Assembly (NCBI GenBank): GCA_025935735.1
Contig: JAICUS010000392.1
Span: forward strand, 1 to 5,900
From: Solirubrobacteraceae bacterium
Lineage (GTDB): Bacteria > Actinomycetota > Thermoleophilia > Solirubrobacterales > Solirubrobacteraceae
Direction of reading: 5' to 3'
DNA: 5,900 bases
The notes under the pieces were generated by a model, which was not told the DNA's origin, ran no database searches, and worked only from the letters and a program-made list of their open reading frames with translations. This document shows positions 1-5,324 of this stretch, piece after piece. The translations under genes and the position numbers were made by a program. How positions within the stretch are numbered: position 1 is the stretch's first letter; each line of letters starts with the position of its first letter.

Positions 1-843
1 CGCATCGGCAACGGCGCCTACAACCAGCGCCAGCACGACGTGTGGGGCACGATGCTGGACTCGATCTTCCTGCACGCCAAGTCCCGCGACCACCTGCCCG
101 AGCGCCGCTGGCCGCTGATCGAGCGCCTCGTCGAGGCGGCGATCGCCCACTGGCAGGAGCCCGACCGCGGCATCTGGGAGGTGCGCGGCGAGCCGCGCCA
201 CTTCCTCTCGAGCAAGGTCATGTGCTGGGTGGCCTGCGACCGCGGGGCCCGGCTGGCGCGGCTGCGCGACGCCCACGACCACGCCGAGCGCTGGGAGCGC
301 AAGGCCGACGAGATCAAGCTCCAGATCCTCGAGAAGGGCTGCCGGGACGGCGTGTTCACCCAGCACTACGACACCGACGGGCTGGACGCCTCCGCGCTGC
401 TGATCCCGCTCGTGCGCTTCCTGCCGCCGACCGACGAGCGCGTGCGCAACACCGTGATGGCGATCGCCAACCAGCTGACGGTCGACGGGCTCGTGCTGCG
501 CTACCGCGTCGAGCACACCGACGACGGCTTCGACGAGGAGGAGGGCACGTTCACGATCTGCTCGTTCTGGCTCGTCTCGGCGCTGAGCGAGATCGGCGAG
601 CACAACCTCGCCCGCGACCTGTGCCAGAAGCTGCTCGGCTACGCCTCGCCGCTGCACCTCTACGCCGAGGAGATCGACCCGCGCTCGGGCCGGCACCTGG
701 GCAACTTCCCGCAGGCGTTCACGCATCTGGCGCTGATCAACGCGGTCATGCACGTGATCCGCGCGGACGAGCGGATCGCCGCCGAGCAGATGCCGCTCTC
801 GGCGCGCTCGGCGACCGACCTGATCGGCGACGCGGAGAGCTAG
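1..843 (+). CDS. GH15 glycoside hydrolase (trehalase/glucoamylase-like), C-terminal part, 5' truncated by window edge
   Basis: The reading frame is open from base 1 to TAG 841-843, giving 280 visible residues; the N-terminal part lies outside the window. The visible part is the (alpha/alpha)6-barrel catalytic domain of family GH15, which hydrolyses alpha-glucosidic bonds with inversion. It opens with the GNGAYNQRQHDVWG block (residues 4-17). RGIWEVRG follows, with E60 the likely general acid. Next come GTFTICSFW (182-190), and YAEEIDP with LGNFPQAFTH (221-242), where E223 is the likely general base. These blocks match the actinobacterial trehalase-like branch better than secreted starch glucoamylases, but trehalose versus maltooligosaccharide specificity cannot be settled here. 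The visible part has no membrane segment. The gene converges on rpsT and shares the stop palindrome CTAG with it. Family assignment is firm; substrate is inference. Confidence 0.9.
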   Translation, partial: RIGNGAYNQRQHDVWGTMLDSIFLHAKSRDHLPERRWPLIERLVEAAIAHWQEPDRGIWEVRGEPRHFLSSKVMCWVACDRGARLARLRDAHDHAERWERKADEIKLQILEKGCRDGVFTQHYDTDGLDASALLIPLVRFLPPTDERVRNTVMAIANQLTVDGLVLRYRVEHTDDGFDEEEGTFTICSFWLVSALSEIGEHNLARDLCQKLLGYASPLHLYAEEIDPRSGRHLGNFPQAFTHLALINAVMHVIRADERIAAEQMPLSARSATDLIGDAES

Positions 844-1106
844 GCGGCGGCGCCGCGGCGCAGCCGCTCGGCCCGCGCCTTCTTGCGCCCGCCGGTGTTG
901 GCGTGCAGCGCGCCCCGCTTGACGGCCTTGTCGATGAGCGACACGAGCTTGCGGTGCTCGGCGGTCGTCTGAGCGTCGTCGCCGGCGCCGACCGCGGTCT
1001 CGAGCCGGCGGAAGTACGTCTTGATCTGCGACGTGTACTGCCGGTTCTCGAACCGCTCGCGCTCGGAGCGCTGGTTGCGCTTGATCTGGGACTTGATGTT
1101 GGCCAT
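840..1106 (-). CDS. rpsT: 30S ribosomal protein bS20
   Basis: This 88-residue basic protein starts with MANIKSQIKRNQRSERER and ends with the conserved RGALHANTGGRKKAR block (64-78), as in bS20. E. coli S20 has 87 residues, so the gene is full length. bS20 binds 16S rRNA early in 30S assembly. The ATG at 1106-1104 is fixed by the conserved MANIKS start. I see no clear Shine-Dalgarno sequence in the preceding bases. A -10-like TATAGT lies on the minus strand at 1150-1145, implying a leader of about 30 nt. The gene is divergent from murJ and convergent with the GH15 gene. Its TAG stop (842-840) is the other strand of the same CTAG that ends the GH15 gene, so the two genes overlap by 4 bp with no room for a separate terminator. 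Confidence 0.97.
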   Translation of the reverse strand: MANIKSQIKRNQRSERERFENRQYTSQIKTYFRRLETAVGAGDDAQTTAEHRKLVSLIDKAVKRGALHANTGGRKKARAERLRRGAAA

Positions 1107-1143
1107 GCGTGCGAACGCCGCGGGGACGGCCGCGGCGGGTGCG

Positions 1144-1149
1144 TACTAT
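1144..1149 (+). promoter_or_regulatory. candidate -10 element for murJ (probably leaderless)
   Basis: The plus-strand hexamer TACTAT fits the actinobacterial TANNNT pattern; the overlapping TATAGC (1147-1152) is an alternative. Either predicts a transcription start at about 1156-1160, at or just before the preferred murJ GTG at 1160. That would make a leaderless or nearly leaderless message, consistent with the absence of a Shine-Dalgarno sequence there. No good -35 is visible. It overlaps the minus-strand TATAGT of rpsT almost completely. Confidence 0.4.
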
Positions 1150-1150
1150 A
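1145..1150 (-). promoter_or_regulatory. candidate -10 element for rpsT
   Basis: Read on the minus strand the hexamer is TATAGT, 5 of 6 to the sigma70-type TATAAT. It lies in the only AT-rich patch of the rpsT-murJ gap. Transcription would begin near 1138, giving a leader of about 30 nt before the rpsT ATG. I found no convincing -35 hexamer 16-19 bases upstream. Position and hexamer are seen; promoter function is inference. Confidence 0.5.
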
Positions 1151-1159
1151 GCGCGCCGC

Positions 1160-2752
1160 GTGGAACCCCAGACGACAGCCACGCGCCGCCGCACGGGCGT
1201 CAACACGGCGATCTTCTCGGTGGCGACGGGCCTCTCGCGCGTCGCCGGGCTCGTCCGCGAGGTGGTGGCCGCGGGCTACTTCGGCACCACCGGCGCGGCG
1301 TCCGCGTTCACGCTGGCGTTCCAGATCCCGAACCTCATCCGCGCGCTCGTGGCGGACGCGGCGCTCTCCAGCGCGTTCGTGCCGGTGTTCAGCGACCTGC
1401 TGGAGCACCGGCGCCGGCGCGAGGCCCTGCAGCTGGCCACCGCGCTGGCCGGGCTGATCCTGCTCGTGCTCGGCGCGGTCTCGCTGCTGTTCATCCTGAT
1501 CGCGCCGGTGGTGATCCCCCTGTTCGCCGGCAGCGACTTCACGCCGGCGCTGACCCACCTGTGCGTCGGGCTGAGCCAGGTCCTGTTCCCGATCGTGGTG
1601 CTGCTCGGGCTCAACGGCCTGTTCGTGGGCATCCTCAACGCCCACGACCACTTCACGATCCCCGCGATCGCGCCGCTGGTCTGGAACCTGGTGATCATCG
1701 CCGGGCTCGTCGGCCTGCAGCCGCTCTTCCACGGCGACGACAAGCTCTACGCCTACGCGATCGGCGTCCTGGCGGGGACCGTGGTGCAGCTGGCCATGAC
1801 GTTCCCGGCGCTGCGGCGGATCGGCTACCCGGTCTTCCGGCTCAGCCTGCCCAAGCGCGACGACCCGCGGGTGCGCCGCGTGCTGGTGCTGATGCTGCCG
1901 GTGTCGGTCGGGCTGGGGCTGATCAACATCGACCTGCTGCTGAACTCGCAGATCGGCTGGCTGATCTCCGACCACGCGCCGCGGGCCATCGACGCCGCGT
2001 TCCGCATCTACATGCTGCCCCAGGGGATGTTCAGCGTGGCGGTGGCCACGGTCCTGTTCCCGCAGCTCTCGCGCCTGGCCGCCCGCCATGACTACGCCGG
2101 GCTGCAGGCGGTGACCGGCGTCGGGATCCGCCAGATCGCCCTGCTGCTGCTGCCCGCCGCGGCGGCGATCCTGGCGATCTCCACGCCGATCGTCCGTCTG
2201 GTCTACCAGCGCGGCGAGTTCGACGTCCAGTCCACGACCGCCACCGCGCAGGCGCTGTTCTGGTTCGCCTTCAGCCTGCCGTTCAACGGCTGGAACCTGC
2301 TGCTCACGCGCACGTTCTTCTCGCTGCAGAAGCCGTGGCTGCCCACGACGCTCGCGCTGGGCAGCCTCGTCGTCAACGCCGCCGTGTCGTTCGCGCTCTA
2401 CAAGCCGCTGGGGATCGCCGGCGCGGTGCTCGGCACGGCGGTGTCCAACGCGGTCCTGACCTGGCTGGAGGCGATCTACCTGCGCCGCGAGCTGGGCGGG
2501 CTGGAGATCGGCGCGAGCGCGCGGACGATCGCGCTGATGCTGCTCGCCTCCGCCGTCCTGGCCGGGCTGACCTACTTCGGCTGGTGGGCGGTCGACGACA
2601 TCCTGGGGCGCTCGCTGATCGCTCAGATCCTCTCCGTGGGCACCGGTCTGGCGCTGGGGGCGATGGGGTACGCCGTGGTCGTGCTCGGCCTGCGCATCCC
2701 GGAGGCGGGCCAGGTTCTCGAATTGTTCGCCGGGCGACTGCGGCACTCGTAA
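1160..2752 (+). CDS. murJ: lipid II flippase MurJ (MviN family, MOP superfamily)
   Basis: From GTG 1160 this is a 530-residue polytopic membrane protein with hydrophobic segments throughout, consistent with the 14 helices of MurJ. MurJ moves lipid II from the cytoplasmic to the outer face of the membrane for peptidoglycan synthesis. The N-terminal block GLSRVAGLVRE (24-34), followed by AFQIPNLIRAL (53-63) and AFVPVF (72-77), is diagnostic. R27, R33 and R61 align with E. coli MurJ R18, R24 and R52. R282 in AFRIYMLPQG aligns with R270. The Asp at E. coli position 39 is Ser48 here. The frame also has GTGs at 1109 and 1139. I chose 1160 because the earlier ones add only an Arg-rich extension, and the -10-like patch predicts a start near 1160. 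TAA 2750-2752 lies inside the CIRCE-like element and 12 bp before lepA. Confidence 0.95.
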   Translation: MEPQTTATRRRTGVNTAIFSVATGLSRVAGLVREVVAAGYFGTTGAASAFTLAFQIPNLIRALVADAALSSAFVPVFSDLLEHRRRREALQLATALAGLILLVLGAVSLLFILIAPVVIPLFAGSDFTPALTHLCVGLSQVLFPIVVLLGLNGLFVGILNAHDHFTIPAIAPLVWNLVIIAGLVGLQPLFHGDDKLYAYAIGVLAGTVVQLAMTFPALRRIGYPVFRLSLPKRDDPRVRRVLVLMLPVSVGLGLINIDLLLNSQIGWLISDHAPRAIDAAFRIYMLPQGMFSVAVATVLFPQLSRLAARHDYAGLQAVTGVGIRQIALLLLPAAAAILAISTPIVRLVYQRGEFDVQSTTATAQALFWFAFSLPFNGWNLLLTRTFFSLQKPWLPTTLALGSLVVNAAVSFALYKPLGIAGAVLGTAVSNAVLTWLEAIYLRRELGGLEIGASARTIALMLLASAVLAGLTYFGWWAVDDILGRSLIAQILSVGTGLALGAMGYAVVVLGLRIPEAGQVLELFAGRLRHS

Positions 2753-2766
2753 CCTAGGAGTGCTTT
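2740..2766 (+). promoter_or_regulatory. CIRCE-like HrcA operator at murJ-lepA junction
   Basis: The left arm GCGGCACTC (2740-2748), a 9-base spacer (2749-2757) and the right arm GAGTGCTTT (2758-2766) match CIRCE (TTAGCACTC-N9-GAGTGCTAA) at 6/9 and 7/9. The inner GCACTC and GAGTGC are exact, mutually inverted and correctly spaced. CIRCE is the binding site of the heat-shock repressor HrcA, and an hrcA gene lies downstream in the same gene string. The element overlaps the murJ stop codon, the lepA Shine-Dalgarno sequence and the first two bases of the lepA TTG, a usual place for an operator to block transcription starts. The spacer contains TAACCT (2750-2755), a weak TANNNT -10 candidate. The outer three bases of each arm diverge, partly where coding sequence constrains them. 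Sequence match is seen; HrcA binding is inferred. Confidence 0.7.
2756..2760 (+). promoter_or_regulatory. Shine-Dalgarno sequence of lepA
   Basis: AGGAG ends 4 bases before the TTG start at 2765, a short but usable spacing, and is the clearest ribosome binding site in the window. It supports the TTG start. Three of its five bases (GAG, 2758-2760) are also the first bases of the right CIRCE-like arm, so a hairpin between the arms would bury it in a transcript that reads through from murJ. Confidence 0.7.
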
Positions 2767-4573
2767 GGCCGACCAGCAGCACATCCGCAACTTCTCGATC
2801 ATCGCCCACATCGACCACGGGAAGTCGACGCTGGCCGACCGCATCCTCGAGCTCACGCACACCGTCGACCCGCGGGCCATGCGCGCGCAGGTGCTCGACA
2901 GCATGGACCTCGAGCGCGAGCGCGGGATCACCATCAAGGCCCAGGCCGTCCGGGTCTTCCACACCACGCCGGACGGCGAGGCCTACCAGCTCCACCTGAT
3001 CGACACGCCCGGCCACGTGGACTTCACCTACGAGGTGTCGCGTTCGCTGGCCGCGTGCGAGGGCGCGCTGCTGGTGGTCGACGCCTCCCAGGGCGTCGAG
3101 GCCCAGACCGTGGCCAACACCTACCTGGCCATCGACTCGGGGCTCGAGCTGATCCCGACCATGAACAAGGTCGACCTGCCGGGCGCCGAGCCCGAGCGGG
3201 TGGGCGAGGAGATCGCGGACCTGATCGGCGAGGACCCCGCCGAGGTGCGGCGGATCTCCGCCAAGACCGGCGAGGGTGTGAGCGAGCTGCTGGACGAGAT
3301 CGTGGCCCGCGTGCCGCCGCCGTCCGGCGACCCGGACGCGCCCGCCCGCGCGCTGATCTTCGACTCCGAGTACGACCAGTACCGCGGCGTGATCGCCTAC
3401 ATCCGGGTGGTCGACGGGTCCTTCACGAAGGGCCAGGCGATCCGGGCGATGGCCGCGGGCACCGAGGCCGACATCGACGACATCGGCTTCTTCACGCCCG
3501 CCCAGCTGCCGGCGGACGGCCTGAAGGCCGGCGAGGTGGGCTACCTGATCACCGGCATCAAGGACGTCACCCGCCTGCGCGTGGGCGACACACTGACCAC
3601 CAAGGCGAACCCGGCGGTCGAGGCGCTGCCCGGCTATCGCGAGGTCAAGCCGATGGTGTTCTGCGGCCTGTTCCCGATGAACAACGACGACTACCCGGAG
3701 CTGCGGGACGCGCTGGAGAAGCTGACGCTCAACGACGCGGCGCTCTCCTGGGAGCCGGAGACGAGCGACGCCCTCGGCTTCGGCTTCCGCTGCGGGTTCC
3801 TCGGGCTGCTGCACATGGACATCGTGCGCGAGCGCCTGGAGCGCGAGTACGACCTCGAGCTGATGGCCACGATGCCGTCCGTCGAGTTCGAGGTGACGCT
3901 GACCGACGGCTCGACGGTGCCCGTCCACAACCCCACCGACATGCCCGACCCGGTGCGGATCGCGGAGGTGCGCGAGCCCTACATCCGCGCCTCGATCCTC
4001 GCGCCCAAGGAGTACATCGGGCAGATCATGGAGCTCTGCCAGGAGCGCCGGGGCGCGCATTCCGGGATGCACTACCTGTCCTCCGAGCGCGTGCAGCTGA
4101 CCTACGACCTGCCGCTGGCCGAGATCGTGCTCGACTTCTTCGACCAGCTCAAGACCCGCACGCGCGGCTACGCGTCGCTGGACTACGAGCCGATCGGGCT
4201 GCGGCCCTCCAACCTGGTCAAGCTCGACGTGCTGCTCGGCGGCGACCCGGTGGACGCGCTGAGCATGGTCGTGCACCGCGACAAGGCCTACGACCAGGGC
4301 CGCGAGCTCACCGAACGGCTGCGCAAGCGGATCCCGCGCCAGCAGTACGACGTGCCGATCCAGGCCGCCGTGGGGGCGAAGATCATCGCCCGCGAGACGG
4401 TCAAGGCCTTCCGCAAGGACGTCACCGCCAAGTGCTACGGCGGCGACATCTCCCGCAAGCGCAAGCTGCTGGAGAAGCAGAAGGAGGGCAAGCGGCGGAT
4501 GAAGCAGGTGGGGCGCATCGAGGTCCCGCAGGAGGCGTTCCTGGCCGTGCTCGAGCTGGGCGACGAGCGGTGA
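2765..4573 (+). CDS. lepA: elongation factor 4 (LepA), ribosome-associated translational GTPase
   Basis: This 602-residue protein is close to the 599 of E. coli LepA and complete. The GTPase domain shows G1 AHIDHGKS (14-21), switch I RERGITIK (51-58), G3 DTPGH (80-84), G4 NKVD (134-137) and G5 SAK (165-167). Beta-barrel and EF-G-like domains follow, with [12 protein letters not shown] near 340-350. The LepA-specific C-terminal domain includes the basic [13 protein letters not shown] segment (555-567). LepA binds the ribosome and is linked to translation under stress and to initiation or 30S biogenesis. The TTG start is well constrained: the in-frame TAA of murJ (2750-2752) is only five codons upstream, no other start codon lies between, and conserved sequence begins at once ([12 protein letters not shown]). 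AGGAG precedes it. The TGA stop overlaps the next gene's GTG by 4 bp (GTGA). The upstream CIRCE-like element suggests HrcA control. Confidence 0.98.
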   Translation: MADQQHIRNFSIIAHIDHGKSTLADRILELTHTVDPRAMRAQVLDSMDLERERGITIKAQAVRVFHTTPDGEAYQLHLIDTPGHVDFTYEVSRSLAACEGALLVVDASQGVEAQTVANTYLAIDSGLELIPTMNKVDLPGAEPERVGEEIADLIGEDPAEVRRISAKTGEGVSELLDEIVARVPPPSGDPDAPARALIFDSEYDQYRGVIAYIRVVDGSFTKGQAIRAMAAGTEADIDDIGFFTPAQLPADGLKAGEVGYLITGIKDVTRLRVGDTLTTKANPAVEALPGYREVKPMVFCGLFPMNNDDYPELRDALEKLTLNDAALSWEPETSDALGFGFRCGFLGLLHMDIVRERLEREYDLELMATMPSVEFEVTLTDGSTVPVHNPTDMPDPVRIAEVREPYIRASILAPKEYIGQIMELCQERRGAHSGMHYLSSERVQLTYDLPLAEIVLDFFDQLKTRTRGYASLDYEPIGLRPSNLVKLDVLLGGDPVDALSMVVHRDKAYDQGRELTERLRKRIPRQQYDVPIQAAVGAKIIARETVKAFRKDVTAKCYGGDISRKRKLLEKQKEGKRRMKQVGRIEVPQEAFLAVLELGDER

Positions 4574-4971
4574 GCCGCGACACCTACCTCGTCGGGCGCG
4601 AGAAGATCCGCGAGTACGCGAGCGCGGTGGGGGAGACCGACCCGCGCTTCCACGACGTCGCGGCCGCGCGGGCGGCCGGCTTCGGCGACCTCGTGGCGCC
4701 GCCGATGTTCGCCTGCGTCTACTCCTGGCGCGCGCTGGGGCCGGCGGTCCTCGACCCCGAGGTGGGCATCGACTTCGCGCGGCTCGTGCACGGCGGCCAG
4801 GACTTCACCTGGCACGCGCCGGTCGTGGCGGGCGACGAGATCACCACCGAGGCCGAGTTCGCGGGCCGCGAGAAGAAGGGCGAGCTGAACGTCTTCACCT
4901 TCACCACCCGGTCGGTCAACCAGCGCGACGAGCTGGTGTGCGAGGGGACATGGACGAACATCGTGAGATGA
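4570..4971 (+). CDS. HadA-like MaoC N-terminal-type dehydratase subunit (FAS1-type hotdog)
   Basis: This 133-residue protein resembles mycobacterial HadA/HadC, the partner subunits of the (3R)-hydroxyacyl-ACP dehydratase of FAS-II, and other MaoC N-terminal dehydratase domains. The hallmark stretch is [18 protein letters not shown] (8-25), then [17 protein letters not shown]. Aligned to the partner's SGDFNPIH motif, this subunit has GETDPRFH. The catalytic Asp is Glu22 and the catalytic His is Phe27, so it is probably the non-catalytic, substrate-channel half of a heterodimer. GTG 4570 was chosen because it forms a 4-bp GTGA overlap with the lepA stop, is followed immediately by the family's conserved N-terminus, and gives the usual length. 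Upstream in-frame sequence is only a shadow of lepA. The stop overlaps the next gene's ATG (ATGA). Both overlaps suggest translational coupling. Whether the substrate is acyl-ACP or acyl-CoA is not determined. Confidence 0.88.
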   Translation: MSRDTYLVGREKIREYASAVGETDPRFHDVAAARAAGFGDLVAPPMFACVYSWRALGPAVLDPEVGIDFARLVHGGQDFTWHAPVVAGDEITTEAEFAGREKKGELNVFTFTTRSVNQRDELVCEGTWTNIVR

Positions 4972-5321
4972 CCGTCACGCCGGACCGGTACCTGACGTAC
5001 CGGTACGCGGGCGCGTCGGGGGACTTCAACCCGATCCACCTGGACGACGAGTTCGCCCGCGGCGTCGGGCTGCCGGGCCGGATCCTGCACGGGCTGTGGA
5101 CGATGGCCCAGGTGGCGCGCGCCCAGGGCGAGCTGGCCGGCGACCCGCTGGCGCTGAAGTCGCTGTCGGTCCAGTTCCGCGGGCTGGGCGTGCCGGAGAA
5201 GGAGATCACGGTCACCTCCGACGTGCGCTCCAGCGACGACGGCGAGGCCCGTGTCGCGTGCGAGGCGGTGCAGGACGGCAACAAGCTCGTGAGGCGGGGC
5301 GCCGCGGTTCTTAGAATCTGA
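4968..5321 (+). CDS. HadB-like MaoC dehydratase, catalytic subunit
   Basis: This 117-residue single hotdog domain carries the hydratase 2 motif YAGASGDFNPIHLD (13-26), with D19 and H24 the expected catalytic Asp-His pair. GLPGRILHGLWTMAQ follows. It is close in type to mycobacterial HadB, which pairs with HadA or HadC to dehydrate (3R)-hydroxyacyl-ACP in FAS-II; related enzymes hydrate (R)-enoyl-CoA. ATG 4968 overlaps the preceding TGA by 4 bp and is preferred. ATG 4950 and GTG 4938 are in frame and would add 6 or 10 residues not expected in the family; GAGGGG lies only 2 bases before ATG 4950, too close for a normal ribosome binding site. The catalytic residues here complement the degenerate upstream subunit, so the two very probably form one heterodimer. 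The stop is separated from hrcA by one codon. Confidence 0.9.
   Translation: MTVTPDRYLTYRYAGASGDFNPIHLDDEFARGVGLPGRILHGLWTMAQVARAQGELAGDPLALKSLSVQFRGLGVPEKEITVTSDVRSSDDGEARVACEAVQDGNKLVRRGAAVLRI
5312..5317 (+). promoter_or_regulatory. candidate internal promoter (-10) for leaderless hrcA
   Basis: TAGAAT is 5 of 6 to TATAAT and fits TANNNT. It sits in an AT-rich patch at the very end of the hadB-like gene, unusual in this GC-rich sequence. A start 7-8 bases downstream falls at 5324-5325, the first base of the hrcA GTG, so the message would be leaderless. hrcA also lacks a Shine-Dalgarno sequence. No good -35 is visible around 5288-5295. Promoter function is inferred. Confidence 0.45.
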
Positions 5322-5324
5322 GAA

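Noticed and set aside
847..856. GC palindrome GCGGCGCCGC near the rpsT and GH15 stops as a terminator
   Set aside because: It has no loop and no T-tract on either strand, and it encodes the Ala/Arg-rich tail of bS20. Such palindromes are common at this GC content.
42..1151. A 369-codon plus-strand frame overlapping the GH15 gene and rpsT
   Set aside because: It is an Arg/Ala/Gly/Pro-rich shadow frame of the GH15 gene that runs on opposite rpsT; no family features.
1109..1159. N-terminal extension of murJ from GTG 1109 or GTG 1139
   Set aside because: It would add an Arg-rich stretch not typical of MurJ and carries no ribosome binding site, and it would require transcription from inside rpsT. 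Not fully excluded.
746..4276. A 1176-codon open frame on the minus strand antisense to murJ and most of lepA
   Set aside because: Its translation is rich in His, Arg, Gln, Asp and Val with no recognisable domain, and it lies opposite two strongly conserved genes. Long antisense frames are expected from G/C third-position bias. It also covers rpsT in the wrong frame.
3055..4569. Plus-strand open frame within lepA continuous with the HadA-like gene, suggesting a larger fusion
   Set aside because: The part before 4570 is an Arg/Gly/Pro-rich +1 shadow of lepA. Family similarity begins right after GTG 4570.
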